From Persicaria tinctoria (taxonomy: Eukaryota > Streptophyta > Magnoliopsida > Caryophyllales > Polygonaceae): a stretch of 64,000 nt of DNA. How positions within the stretch are numbered: the first letter of the stretch is position 1; every line of letters starts with the position of its first letter. Of this stretch, positions 35,267 to 46,676 are shown piece by piece. Both the position numbers and the translations under genes were made by a program. The notes under the pieces were generated by a model. That model saw only the letters and a program-made list of their open reading frames with translations, made no database searches and had not been told where the DNA came from. The stretch covers positions 7,070,501-7,134,500 of the forward strand of contig JBANSL010000016.1 in assembly GCA_037127255.1 (NCBI GenBank), written 5' to 3'.

Positions 35267-37555
35267 ATGAAGAAAAAAAACGTCGGACCTGGTAGACCGC
35301 GTTCCATGTCAGAGTTCTTAACTGCAGGGGATTCTGGTAGCAAAAATGGTTCCTCCTCGAAGAGTGAACCTCCCACTCAAGCTTTGGCTCCACCTCCACC
35401 TTTCTCTTTGGCTAAAACTCTTTCAGAAGCAAGTATGTGCTATAGCAAGAATCAATTCCTTTCCTTACATATATATTGTGTCTACGTTGTAATTAATGAA
35501 TATTGAACAATTAATAAGGAGTAAAAAGACTTGCTTTTAGTTTTTATTTAATGGTATGTATGAAAAATAAAATGATCTTATACTGAAAAGCATAGAATAT
35601 GGTGAGAAACTGAGAATCTAATACAGTAACTATATGAAGAGGTTGCTGTATCCAGATTTAATTCCTTTTCTTATTGGTGATATAAAGCTATTTGAATATC
35701 TACTTTGCAACAAGGAATAATATTCTATGTTAAATTTATATTGGCCTAAATTTCCAAGGTATCAAATTATGTTAATGTAAAGTATGATGTTAATTTGTCT
35801 CAAGGTGAAGATGAAGAGGTTGTTGTTAGATTGCACAACAAAGGTGTGCCAGAGTGGAATACTGGAGTCAAAATTCAAGTTCACTTCAATGAAACATTCC
35901 AGCCTGTTGGAGATAAAGCCCAACTTCTAAAGTCTCAATTGGGCATCATTGTACGTGATGGGCAAAGGGTTCCGCTTACTGCTACAGATTGGAAGTTTGT
36001 TGACAAGTCTATCAAAAAAGCAATATGGGCAGAAGTTAAGGTGAGAAAATCATTTACAAGTTTTAAGCAAAACTTTGTTAGATAATAGTAAGTGATTTGT
36101 TTATACTTTCATAATTTGTAGGCCAATGTGATAGATGTTCCTGAGGGGTTCAAAGTTGTCTGCCTTAGAATGTGCAATCATATGTGGAAGGATCATAAGG
36201 GAAAAATAAAGAAAGATTACTATTTGAAGCGAAAAGATAATCCCAAACTCTTATCTAAGTGCCTTCCAAGGGTTCTTCCAAACCAATGGCCTGCGCTTAT
36301 TGCATATTGGAGCAGTGTTGATGCTCGGGTATAACCAATAGCATTTTCATTATGTGAGTGTGCATATGATTTATCAACCTTTTTACTTACTTTGACTATA
36401 GGAGCAATCATTGCGGAACTCCAAAAATCGAGATAAGCATGGACCAGTTCATGTCACTGGTCGAAAGTCGTTTGCTGAAGTCAGATATGAGGTATGTATT
36501 TATTTGGTCACTACTTTTTGGGGTTCATCTTTTATATGGAGTTACATTTTTTACTTATTATTTTGTGCAGATGACACAAAAAGGAGAGGTCGTCGATAAG
36601 ATGAGTGTGTGGATAAAATCTCGCAATCCAAATGATCATGATGTTCTAGAGGCCATAGTAAGTTTTTAGGGTCTTTTTGATGTTTAAACTTTTATTTTAT
36701 GTTTGTGTGCTGATATTTTTATTTTGTTAAGATTCTGTTTATAATAATCACATGTTCTTAAGCTTCTTAATTTGCATTTTCATATTGTAGAACGAATACA
36801 ATAATCTGTTAGATAAGGAACCCGAGGATCAGTGATAACTTACAGCTGTAGAAGACAGGATATTTCATCAAATTATGGGACCGGATGGCCATGGATACTG
36901 TCGAACCTATGGTTCTAGTGCCCCTCCTAGTTTGGTTTATACAGGCTCAACAACTACACCCAATAGCACACTGGTAGAATTCATGATACAACAAGTTACT
37001 GACAAGGTGATGGAGAAGCTAGACGGGGTATATGCAAAGAAACATGAGGAATTTAAAGCTCAAATCATGTCCTGGTTGGAAAGCAATGATAGGATCAGCG
37101 CGAACTTGCAGGTTAGATTAAATTATTGATTAATTTTTCATGTTTGATAAGTATTTCTTGCATTTTCGTAGCATGTTTATCAAGCATGAAGACATTTTTT
37201 TTCTTCCTTATTAGATGTGTGAATCAATCTCAATTCCTAAATTTTCTGAATGATATGTCCTACTACGAGAAGCTTAAATCATATATGTTTTTTCGATCAA
37301 ATGCTATCTTCATGAGAATATATTAGGAGACGATGTGTCAAATGTAGTTGTATTCATTAGAAATATTGTAGGAGATATCTTTTGAAATATTTTGGGTTCT
37401 TGTAAGATTTTTTTTTTTCTTATTTTGGTTTTCTATTATAGGGTGGAATAAGTTCTCAACCAAAGGAGTCTATAGGAGACGGGGTTAATCTCTTATCTAC
37501 AGAGGAGGATGCTACTGAAGAGGAAGATGGAGACGGTGAAGAAATTTCCCCATAA
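35267..37555 (+). pseudogene. CACTA accessory protein gene (Transposase_24, Ptta/En/Spm), multi-exon, with in-frame stops
   Basis: Exons read by eye: 35267-35432, 35805-36040, 36122-36328, 36402-36491, 36571-36657, 36791-37111 and 37442-37555, all with GT-AG introns and matching phases. The peptide has a basic start (GPGRPRSMSEF), then LPNQWPALIAYWSS, a KHGPVHVTGRKSFAEVR stretch and MGPDGHGYCRTYG, all typical of this family of DNA-binding accessory transposon proteins, with an acidic C-terminus. Two adjacent stops (TGA TAA, 36833-36838) interrupt exon 6 of this list, and the same frame continues past them. Thus this copy is probably dead or gives a shortened protein. A 5' non-coding exon may lie near 32900-33400. 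Confidence 0.78.
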
Positions 37556-38290
37556 GAATCATCTAGTCAAGAAGGTTAAATGGTGAATGACCAAGATTAG
37601 GATTTTGCTCAGCCTCATTAATTTCCTTTTGTTCCATGTAGGAGTTCATCAGTGAAAAAGTTAAGCTTATGACTTTAGTTTCTAATTTAGGTTTTATGCT
37701 TTCAAACAACAATTTAACTACTTGTTTACTTGATTAAAATATATTTTTGTTCAATATATGAATTTAAGTTAATGGATTGAATTTATGGCGATTTGTCCAT
37801 TGTTAGTTGTGTATATATTAAATTATTTGATTGTAATGGTGGATTATGGAAAAAAATATACCAGGAAATTAAATATATAAACATGAAAATAGAATAAAAT
37901 ACCTAAAAACTTTGCGACGGCAATTACCTGTGGTAAAAAAAATACTGGGCAGCACCTTTTGGCGACGGCAAGAAACCATCGCAAAAAGGGAGAAGAGGCG
38001 GGAAAATGTGGTGTGAAATTTTGGCGGCTAATAATTTATGTAGCGACGGCAGTTGTGCCGTCGCTAATATTTTTCCATTATCAGCCATCGCTAACGACGT
38101 CACTTATACTTTGGCGACGGCATTTGCCGTCGCCAAAATACGTTTGCCACGGCTATATTAGCCACCGTCGTTTTGCCATCGTTATACCGTCGCCAATCAC
38201 TTTTGGCGACGGCAAATTGAGTGTTGGCGACGGAATTCTGCCGTTGCTAATATTTTTTTTTTTTGTAGTGATAACAGCCCTAGTAACTGC

Positions 38291-39282
38291 AAGCAATTAT
38301 AAAGCCCACTACCCTTACCATAGCTTAGTCCAAAAAATGGATGATATGATGATTACCACTGATGTATAAGCAATCGGCTAGACCGGCCAATTGCTAAACT
38401 AAAAACGTCGATCTTGCTTATGCTCCTTGATTTCTCTTGAACTGACACAAATTAACTAAACTAATTATTAACTAAATAAAACTAAACTAACTAAAGTTCT
38501 TAACTTAAGAAAGTGAAACACTAACAGCGATGGCAAACAACTAATTAATCTAAAACTAGTGAATTAATCAACATGAAAGGGAAACAAAGGAAGCGAAGAA
38601 GAAGAACGGTGCGAGGCTCCGGCGCGCGCTTGCTGGACGAGTCCCCAAGCACACAGGAGATAGCTCCTCAGGGTGTGCGGACGCGGAACGTTGTCGGCTT
38701 GCTAATGGCGAGTGGCTGCGATCGAGAGCAGGACAACTAGACGGCGAGGGTGCGCGAGCGGCTGGAACTCACACGAGCGCAGGGGCGCTAGCGCCTAGCG
38801 CAGGAGACCGGACGCGCTGCAACCAAGCGTCGAGCTTCCTTGTAGCGTCGGCTTGGGTTCTAGGGTTGTGTTTGGTTGGGCTCGATGATGTCGAACCAAG
38901 GTGACGGTGATGTGATGAAGAAGAACAAAAGATGACGATGATGAGTGTAATACCGAGAGACTTTAGAACACGAGAACACGAAGGCTTTTTTTGGGATTGA
39001 AATCGAAGAACCCTTTAATCCATAAAGGGGTTCCTCAATTCTATTCAATCTGCTTTAATTCAATAGAACTACAATGTTTAAATAGAAAACCTAAGAACCA
39101 ATTCTACCGTGCAAGATAGAATTTAGGTTGATAAAGATAGAATTTTAATCCTAAAGATAAATAAACCTAGAAGATAAAACTTAATCTAAAATTCTAACCA
39201 TCTTATTTAATCTAACTAAGAAATACTAAAAATAAGCAATTCTATAATTAGACTCCAACTAACATAGGAGTTACTAAAAATA

Positions 39283-39356
<74 letters not shown>

Positions 39357-39644
39357 AGAAATATAAATAATAAAATAATTAACGCCGTTTCTTTAACAAC
39401 TTTTAAGGTGGAGCCTTTTTCTTTCGCTTGAGGATGACATCAACCACAAACCTATTTTTAGATAAATAATTCAAATAATGATCAGTTTGAACGCACTAAA
39501 TTAATATGGAGGGAGGTGCATCAGTGCATCACAATTTAAGTTTACTTGATATAAATTCTCATATCCTTCACATTTCAACCCCCAACAATCGTCTTCTTAA
39601 CTCAGTCTCAAATCAAAATTTGAAGTCCACCAAATATTTTATTC
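38291..39644. other. Intergenic, unclassified, with a long (TA)n tract
   Basis: The region 38580-38870 is C+G-rich with no clear reading frame. The region from 38990 to 39280 is AT-rich with repeated ctaaaat phrases and may be an old LTR, but no ends were found. A (TA)n tract lies at 39285-39351. The last 150 bases precede the ankyrin pseudogene and lack the W-box/TATA pair. Confidence 0.4.
39285..39351. repeat. (TA)n microsatellite
   Basis: A pure TA tract of about 67 bases. Its exact length is likely to vary between individuals and may be compressed in assembly. Confidence 0.95.
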
Positions 39645-41173
39645 ATGGAGGGCACCAGTACTCACCCTGCTCCAAGCATCAACGAAACGCTATACGACGC
39701 GGCCCTAGCAAGCGACGTGGCAGCCTTGCAAGGTTTGGTCCAGAGAGACGCATTTCTCGCGCATAGAACGTCCACCAGCACCGCCCTCCATGTAGCCTGC
39801 AAGCTCGGCCACTTGCGGTTCGCGTGGGAGCTTCTCCGGCTAAAGTAAACCCTAGCCTCTCCGAGGAGCTCGACCCCAAGACAAGTCCTCCCCTCTTCAC
39901 GTCGCATCAAGAAACGGCCACTTAGAGGTCGTCAAGTGCCTAGTCTTGATCAACTCCGGCACGTGCTTCGCACGTGACATGTACGGCATGAACCCAGTTC
40001 ATGTGTCAGCCGTGAAGGGCCACCTCCATGTTCTCAACGAGTTGTTGAGGGCCACACCACCTGCGGCTATGGAGCTAGTAGGGGCAGTCGGTGGTGGCAT
40101 CGGAGAGTCTATTTTGCACCTGTGTGCGAAATACAATCGGCTGGAGGAGATGAAGCTGGTGGTGGGCGCGGTGGGCGACGCCGAGTTGTTGAACGCCACC
40201 AACGGAGATGGTAACACCATCATGCACGTTGTTGTTGCCAATAAGCAACTTGAGGTACGTACGGATTTTCATATATACGCTTCTTTGAGTCTTTAATTAT
40301 TTTGTAGCAAATGATTCTGACAGTACCCATTTATAAAATTAACAAAATTGAAATCAAGTTAACTAGCTCATCAATGTAGATCGATAATCAATTAGAGTAT
40401 GCATGCTTTAAAGATTTAATCTTAAAATACGTACAAATGATTTTTTTGTTGTTGTTGAAAATCTTAAAGATTCTGACAGCCTATGACTTTAAGTTGTTGG
40501 CAGATTGTGCAATTCTTGCTGGGAGATGGGAGGGTGTTGAAAAATGCCCCAAATTCAAAGGGGTTGACATCAATGGACATCTTCAAACAAAGCTACAAGG
40601 ATGTCAACAATGACCCCCAGCTGAAGTTGGTACTCAAGCAGTTCAGATTGCTGGGATCCGAGGAGATAAAAAGGGCAAAGGAACAGGGCAAGGATCGCCA
40701 CCTCGAATGGCTAGAGAACCAACGCAGCACCCTGATGGTGGTTGCGTCCTTGATTGCCGTCATGGACTCATGGCATTTCAAGTTGGACTAAACCCGCCCG
40801 GTGGAGTTTGGCAAGAAACCACCACTACTACTACTGACGATATTGGTCATAGAGCAGGCTTGTCCGTCATGGCTCAACAGAGCGAGGGCCACTACAGAGT
40901 CTTCGTCACTCTGAACATGGTAGGGTTACTGGCTTCTATGGCCAGTATACTGTTGCTCGTAAGCAGAATGTCGTGCAAGCCGCTTTTTGTGTTGCCTTAC
41001 TTTCTCTGATGCCCAAGGAACATCAGAAGCTCGTGAAGTATGCTATCTACGACGTCGGCTTTCTATGGTTTATTGTCATGTCGCTTCTTCTTCTAGGGCA
41101 TCTTACTTGGTGGACAGTCAGATTGCTTAGGTTGCTGGTTCGATCAGTGAAGAAGTTATTATTGTTATTCTGA
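39645..41173 (+). pseudogene. BDA1-like ankyrin/PGG pseudogene (copy E), inverted orientation
   Basis: It is the only plus-strand member. Exon 1 (39645-40254) and exon 2 (40504-41173) with a 249-bp intron keep the family's splice site. Lesions against the intact copies: a 5-bp insertion giving a TAA near 39846; a 1-bp deletion near 39883; an 8-bp insertion near 40770 in the first membrane helix; and a deletion of roughly 75-80 bp near 41000 that removes part of the third helix. Conserved blocks include MYGMNPVHVSAVKGHLH and NPPGGVWQ. It cannot make a full protein. Confidence 0.9.
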
Positions 41174-42240
41174 TGTACGTTGCTTACTAAATCAACGAAT
41201 AGCACATTATCTATCTTTTATTGAGTATGATCATAATATATGTAAATATGTATGCGAGTGTATTGTTTTAAATCCCTTTGTCTAGATTTTCTACATATAT
41301 ATAATATATTTTCCAAGCATTGCGCCTAGCTAGCCTATTACAATAGTATAAATTCATATTTGTTAACTAGTTAATTAAATAATGTTACCTTAACAATCGA
41401 TTTAACTAATTTGCTATTAAGGAAAAAACTATGGAATATGACTCGGTAGCACAAATAAATTGGAAATTAAAAGTGGATTGAACACAATGCAAAAATCATT
41501 AGTTCCCTCTAAATTTGATTCCCTCAAAAGCATATATTCAACAGGCATGTACTATTGTACTCTATAAAGGACTGCACTTGAGGCAATGTATCCATCGGGC
41601 CCAATACCCATTGAGGCCCAAATTGCAGGAAAACGGGCATGGGCCTTTAATTGTGGAATTAGTCCATGACGGCCCAAACAACATAACTTTAATAAAATAA
41701 TTGAAAAACAGATAATTGAAAAGCCCGAAATAAAATATAAAAGCATGGGTGTTTATGAGCATTGGCGTTTTAAAATAATGTGTCATCACTTTTTTTTAGT
41801 AAAACTCTGTATAATATAGGAAAAATAACTTAAAATAATACAAAGTATTAATTTTTAACCGAAAATAATACGAACTTTAGTTTTAACTAATCCATATACA
41901 AACTATGTCTATATTAAACCAAAACAATATGGTTTTCTTTTCTAGCAAAAATTGTCAGAATTAGGAACCTTATTATTTTGATTAATTTGGAGAAGATATT
42001 TTGACAGACGAAATCGTAGGAATTACTAAAGAAAAAGATATTTGAATTGATAAAAATCGTCAGAAAAATAGCCAAAATTAGAAAGCATATTAAGCCAAGT
42101 TAATATGGACACACTAGATTTACAAACAACCATCACAGCATTCGAATTAACTTAGGTTCACACCATACAAATTCCACATAACCGATCATAGTAAACACAT
42201 TTATTACTAAAGCCCAAAACCTCTAACACAAAAGCCCAAA
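41174..42240. other. Intergenic, AT-rich
   Basis: No gene, repeat family or RNA was recognised. The segment ends in the 3' untranslated region of the small heat-shock gene on the minus strand. Confidence 0.45.
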
Positions 42241-42747
42241 TCAAGTGCCCATAACCTGGATAACCTTGGGCTTCTTGGGTTGCGGCGGCGGCACCTTCTC
42301 AACCGTCACCGTCAAAACCCCGTCCTTGTACACCGCCTTGATCGCCTCCCTCTTGGCGTTCTCCGGCAGGGGAAACTTCCTCATGAACTTCCCCATCCTC
42401 CTCTCCATCCTCAAGTACTTTACCTTGTCTTTGTCCTCCTCCGGCCGGTCTCTCTTCCGCTCGCCGCTGACCACCAGGACGCCGTCGTCGTCCTCCAGCT
42501 GCACCTTCACCTCCGCCGGCGTCACCCCCGGCATATCCACCACGAATTGGTATGAGTTCGGGAGCTCCTTCACGTCCGCCGGAGTCCTCGCCATCGCCTT
42601 CGCGTCGCGGACGTACGCGCATGATGGCGCGTTCGCCTGCTTGTTGGTGGTGGATCCGCAGGTGGGCGAATCGTCGGCGATGTCCATCATGTCTTGGAGG
42701 GCGGACAGGACGGAGCTGTCGAAAAATCCGAGAGGTCTGAAGTCCAT
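42241..42747 (-). CDS. Class II cytosolic small heat-shock protein (HSP20)
   Basis: Intronless, 168 residues. Small heat-shock proteins bind unfolding clients without ATP and pass them to Hsp70/Hsp100. An N-terminal arm ([20 protein letters not shown]) is followed by an alpha-crystallin domain from about residue 50 ([20 protein letters not shown]) to the conserved [10 protein letters not shown] block near 150. The C-terminal PKVIQV holds the I-x-V-type assembly motif. The N-terminal and C-terminal signatures are those of class II, and no targeting peptide is seen, so it is cytosolic or nuclear. It is transcribed away from the two plus-strand relatives and is more diverged from them than they are from each other, notably by a longer acidic linker ([10 protein letters not shown]). 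Confidence 0.95.
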   Translation of the reverse strand: MDFRPLGFFDSSVLSALQDMMDIADDSPTCGSTTNKQANAPSCAYVRDAKAMARTPADVKELPNSYQFVVDMPGVTPAEVKVQLEDDDGVLVVSGERKRDRPEEDKDKVKYLRMERRMGKFMRKFPLPENAKREAIKAVYKDGVLTVTVEKVPPPQPKKPKVIQVMGT

Positions 42748-42808
42748 TTTCTTTTAGACTGATCGCTGTTTCAATTGTGTGATGATTCGAGTGTGGTTGG
42801 AGATTCGC

Positions 42809-42924
42809 CTTTATAGGGATTGTGGGAAGTTTTAAGCGACGTCGTTTTGACGGGTTGGAACTTGGAAGAGGATCGACTCTCGTAGACGTTTCTCGATCAG
42901 ATTCAAGTTTCTACGCACTTCTCA
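42809..42924 (-). promoter_or_regulatory. Promoter of the minus-strand HSP20 gene
   Basis: On the minus strand a TATA box (TATAAAG, 42809-42815) lies about 62 bases upstream of the ATG. A degenerate set of heat-shock half-sites (GAA..., GTAGAAACTTG) lies at about 42899-42924. It is weaker than the perfect elements of the two plus-strand genes. Confidence 0.45.
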
Positions 42925-43733
42925 GTTCTCCCGACTTCACTTTTACTCTTTTAGTTTTAGAGAGGCCAAAAAAAATTGGATTATAAAAATATACTCACAC
43001 CCATACAAAAAAATTATGTAGAGTGAAAACTAATTATAGATATTTATTTTTTATAATTGAATTCCCCTAGTGAAAACTAATTATAATTGCCATTATAATT
43101 ATAGTGCAAATTAATTTTCGTTGAGCTTCTCATTATAAAAATATAATTTTTTTTATTAGTAATGAGAGGTCACATGTAACCGCGTGATAAAAATTATAAT
43201 CCCTATAAAATTGAGGATTGTTTATCTCATAAATGGTAAATGAAAAAACGTCTAAGTGATTTATAAAATGCAAGGTTTTAATCAAGCTAGGGCTAACATG
43301 AAAAGAAAAGAGGGATTTCTTGAGATAGTTCCTACAATACTTGTTTAAGATTTAGAAGGTCGATTCTCGAGATAGTTCCTACACTACTTATGCATGAGAA
43401 TGAGGAGGTTGATCGAGACTATATAGGTTATTGATGACAATAAGATTGTCAAGATTTTAGAAGAGTCATTCTTCACTCACGAGAGCTTTGGTGAAAGATC
43501 TGAGGAATATATTTAAGAACATCATAGAAGATTTGTATAGGGTATGCGGAAGTCCAATTATGGTGAGGAACAACGACTTTTTTTTGGTGGGCCGCAAACA
43601 ACGACTTTAGCCTTTTTAAAAAAAAATTATTTTCTAGTACCAAAAAAAAAATATTCCAAAATACTTTTCCAGTTTTGTTATTTTTCTTCTATTTTTTTTT
43701 ATTAATTTGGGAAAAAAAATCACGTCCTACCGG
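42925..43733. other. Intergenic between divergent HSP20 genes
   Basis: AT-rich. The segment around 43280-43560 has codon-like text in broken frames but no family was recognised. Confidence 0.4.
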
Positions 43734-43882
43734 TTCTAGAACTTTGCTAAAGAAGGCAAGGGACTCCTAGAAGGTTCCAGGGCTCAGGCCAGCGACCCTC
43801 CGACCCGTTCGTTCCATCACCCCCTCGTTCTTTCTAGAAACTTCCTCTAAATTCCAATTAATCTCCCATCCGCCTATTTAAA
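43734..43882 (+). promoter_or_regulatory. Heat-shock elements and TATA box of HSP20 gene 2
   Basis: A perfect three-unit heat-shock element TTCTAGAAACTTC (43832-43844) lies about 30 bases upstream of the TATA-like ctatttaaa (43874-43882). Further half-site pairs are at 43734-43741 (TTCTAGAA) and 43770-43777 (GAAGGTTC). Such sites bind heat-shock factor trimers, so strong heat induction is expected. Confidence 0.8.
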
Positions 43883-43982
43883 CAATTCACACCTCCAACT
43901 CCCGACACCAAATTAGCCACACTCGATCATCAATCGCAACAAATTGAACTCAGAACACCGAATTAATCCCTCCAGAAAGACG

Positions 43983-44492
43983 ATGGATTTCAGAGTAATG
44001 GGAATCGACGCGCCGCTGATCAACACCCTCCACCACCTCCTCGACGCCACCGTCGACGACTGCCCGGCCAACGGCGAAAGCAAGTCAGCAGCTTCGGCGG
44101 CGGCCAACGCGCCGTCGAGGGCGTACGTACGGGACGCGCGGGCGATGGCGAGCACCCCTGCGGACGTGAAGGAGCTGCAGAATGCGTACCAGTTCATAAT
44201 CGACATGCCCGGGCTGAACGCTGGCGACATCAAGGTGCAGGTGGAGGACGACAACGTGCTCGTGATCGCTGGCGAGAGGAAGAGGAATGAAGAGCAGGAG
44301 AAGGAGGCCAAGTTCCTGAGGATGGAGCGCCGGATGGGGAAGTTCATGAGGAAATTCGCGCTGCCGGAGAACGCCAACACCGCTTCCGGTGTTTCGGCGG
44401 TTTGCAAGGACGGGGTGCTGACTGTGACGGTGGAGAAGCTGCCGCCGCCGCAGCCGAAGAAGCCGAAAACAATCCAGGTCCAGATCGCTTGA
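43983..44492 (+). CDS. Class II cytosolic small heat-shock protein (HSP20), gene 2
   Basis: Intronless, 169 residues from the ATG at 43983. An upstream in-frame ATG at 43944 is not used in the paralogue, and the family start [12 protein letters not shown] fits this one. The alpha-crystallin domain covers about residues 50-150 ([32 protein letters not shown]), and the C-terminal KPKTIQVQ carries the I-x-V motif. It differs from the gene at 46677 at only a few residues, so they are a recent tandem duplicate about 2.2 kb apart. A role in holding unfolded proteins during heat stress is known for the family. Confidence 0.96.
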   Translation: MDFRVMGIDAPLINTLHHLLDATVDDCPANGESKSAASAAANAPSRAYVRDARAMASTPADVKELQNAYQFIIDMPGLNAGDIKVQVEDDNVLVIAGERKRNEEQEKEAKFLRMERRMGKFMRKFALPENANTASGVSAVCKDGVLTVTVEKLPPPQPKKPKTIQVQIA

Positions 44493-46162
44493 TGCAAATT
44501 ACTTGATTGCTGTTGAACGGATGGATCCGTCGATCAAACAAATGATGAAAAAGGGAAATTGAAATGGGGAATTTTGTGATTAGAATCGAAGTTGAGTGCC
44601 GTGGAAGCAGTTTGTCTCAGTTTGAACTTTGAATGAAATAAAAATCATCAATTTCATAGAATGTACGTTGAATGAAATAGGCGAATGCGAATCAACGAAT
44701 GCTAGGTATCTTGTGTGAAATTTTCTATTATCAATCACTTCCTTTTTACTTGTAATCATCAAGTTTAATGCACTCTTGTTACTTTGGTAATCGGAGGTTT
44801 TGGTTATATTTTGAGTCGAAACCCAATACAACCGAAACCCGAACCCGACCCAACTAAATGATCAAATTATTAGACATTATCCAAAACCCGAATAATCTGA
44901 AACCCGACTAACCGAATCCGACCCGACTCACTCAATTACCACCCCAATCTTTCTTTTAAAAAATAAGTTTGAATTAGGGGTATTTTAGTCTTTTTAAACA
45001 AAATAAATAGTGGTTTAATGGATATATGGTCTTTTAAAAATAAATGTAATTTAGGGGTGGTTTTCTTTAATTTTTAATTTTATGGATGGTTATGTGAAAA
45101 CTAGCATAATTTAAGGGTGATTATGTGTAATTTACTCTAAAGTTTTTATCATTCTAAAAATTTGTACCGGTTTTTTTAAAAAATACGGAACTAATTAAAC
45201 TAAAATCTTATATTTATTTAATTTAAAATTATATTATATCAAAACTATAAGATCCGAAAAGCTTTACTATCGCAAAAGAGCCTATAATAATCTATAGAGA
45301 GGTTCGTTATTGTAGAGTGTGTTTGCCTATGTTTGCACCTTATGTATTTTTGCGGGTTATGTTTTTAGACGGTCCGCCGTCTACCGACTTTGTCGGCCTC
45401 TCGAGGTACCGGACCTGTCCGTCCCTCGAATTATTTCATAATAAAATAAAATAAAATTTGTTGGATATATGTTAATCCTCCTAGTTGATTAAGAAAGAAT
45501 TTTTTAAATAGAAATAGATAAATTCTAAAAAATTACTTAAAATTAGCTAAATAAATTATCATAATATAATCTTTTTCAAATTGAATTAGTATATGTCTTG
45601 AAATTAATAGTTTAAAATATTTGAAACAATAAGACTAAAAGTATGCATACAAATAAAATACATTAAGAATCCAAAATTAGAGAGGAAAAAATGAATATTT
45701 CATATGTAAAGATTCATTTAAATGGAGAGATTTATGGGTGGTCTCATATCATATTGATCCACTGTCCATTAGCAGTCTTGTGAATGAAAGTTCTAAGCTC
45801 GTGACGTGAAAGAAGCACATCCAAGGGGAAGGAATGTCGAAATTAGACGACTTGATCTCGCAAAATCCATGCCTACGGGAAAAATAACTTAAAATTTTAA
45901 AGCAGACCTAAAATATCAGCAAAAATCATCTTTTATCTTCCAAAGACAGCTTCAAAATCCATTAAGAAAATGATACAATCTGTTAAAAATCCATTTGGAT
46001 AGAGTACTAGACTACTAGTAGGAGTATTAGAAAATTTAGAATGCATTACATGTAATGGTGGATGTTCATAAGTTTAAAAAATACGTAGTATAAAATTATA
46101 TTTTTGAAAATGATCCTCGTATTGTTCATGGCTTAAAAAAATCTAAAATTAGAAATTTATTA
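44493..46162. other. Intergenic between the two HSP20 duplicates
   Basis: It contains a hAT-like end (aacccgaacccgacccaact... to ...ttaccacccc, about 44815-44946) and a LINE-like tail (45361-45465). The rest is AT-rich with no gene. Confidence 0.45.
45361..45465 (+). mobile_element. LINE-like 3'-end fragment
   Basis: The text gacggtccgccgtctaccga... followed by tcgaattatttcataataaaataaa matches the 3' end of the family at 11628-15064, there read on the minus strand. A short A-rich tail follows. No target duplication was found. Confidence 0.5.
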
Positions 46163-46397
46163 CTCCCTCCGTTCCAAAATAAGCGGTATTTGTCTTTTTC
46201 TACACGTTTTTTGATGAGGTAAAAACACTATAAAATATTATTTTTTTAGTCAATTTTTTTTAATAATTTCATAGTCAGTATTTATAAGTATAAACTTATA
46301 AAAATAAATTCATTAAAAAAATAATATTTTATATAGTTTTTACCCCTTAAAATATGTACAGAAAAATCAAACAACTTTTATTTTGAAATTGAGGGAG
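46163..46397. mobile_element. Stowaway-type MITE
   Basis: Inverted ends CTCCCTCCGTTCCAAAATAA and the complement of CTCCCTCAATTTCAAAATAA enclose 235 bases, with TA on each side. It lies only about 70 bases upstream of the heat-shock elements of HSP20 gene 3. Confidence 0.85.
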
Positions 46398-46465
46398 TAT
46401 TTAAAAAAAAAAAAGGTGCTACGGAGGTTTCCCCCTGGTAACGATGACAGGCAAAGGAACTGCTA

Positions 46466-46560
46466 GAAGGTTCCAGGCCTCACTCAGCCGGGACTCCTCC
46501 TTTCTAGAAATTTCTTCCAAATTCCAGTTAATCTCCTCCTTAATTTCTCCTATTTATACA
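46466..46560 (+). promoter_or_regulatory. Heat-shock elements and TATA box of HSP20 gene 3
   Basis: A perfect three-unit element TTCTAGAAATTTC (46502-46514) and a pair GAAGGTTC (46466-46473) precede the TATA box tatttataca (46551-46560). The layout copies that of gene 2, so promoter and gene were duplicated together. Confidence 0.82.
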
Positions 46561-46676
46561 CTTCGTTCCACATTTCAATCCAAATCACTGCATCCATCTA
46601 AATACCCAATATTCAATCTCGATCATCAAATCAATCGCACCAAAACCAATCAAAACCCCCAATTCAAATCTCTCCG

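Larger units (their letters stand above)
32672..38270 (+). mobile_element. CACTA (En/Spm) transposon
   Basis: The inverted ends begin CACTACAAAAAAAAA (32672) and, inverted, at 38270, with a 3-bp target duplication ATA (32669-32671 and 38271-38273). Many copies of gcgacggca and its complement lie near both ends, the usual subterminal repeats. The interior codes for one protein of the Transposase_24 (Ptta/En/Spm) class, but no TNP2-type catalytic transposase (Transposase_21) was found, so the element is expected to be non-autonomous. Length 5599 bp. Confidence 0.93.
31189..38282. mobile_element. hAT-type element interrupted by a CACTA element
   Basis: The ends are inverted repeats: TAGGGGTGTTAT at 31189 and the complement of TAGGGCTGTTAT ending at 38282, followed inward by GAGCCGAAC. 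An 8-bp target duplication GTAACT(A/G)C flanks it (31181-31188 and 38283-38290). Both ends have long runs of gctcggctcgagc. The CACTA element 32672-38270 sits ten bases inside the right end; without it the hAT element is about 1.49 kb and non-autonomous. No hAT transposase is visible. Confidence 0.85.

Noticed and set aside
42245..42757. Long plus-strand open frame opposite the HSP20 gene (also 42299-42622 and 43913-44497)
   Set aside because: Shadow frames caused by high C+G third positions of the HSP20 genes; no family signature.
43944..43982. Upstream ATG adding 13 residues to HSP20 gene 2
   Set aside because: Not conserved in gene 3 and the family start MDFR is downstream; it lies in the leader.
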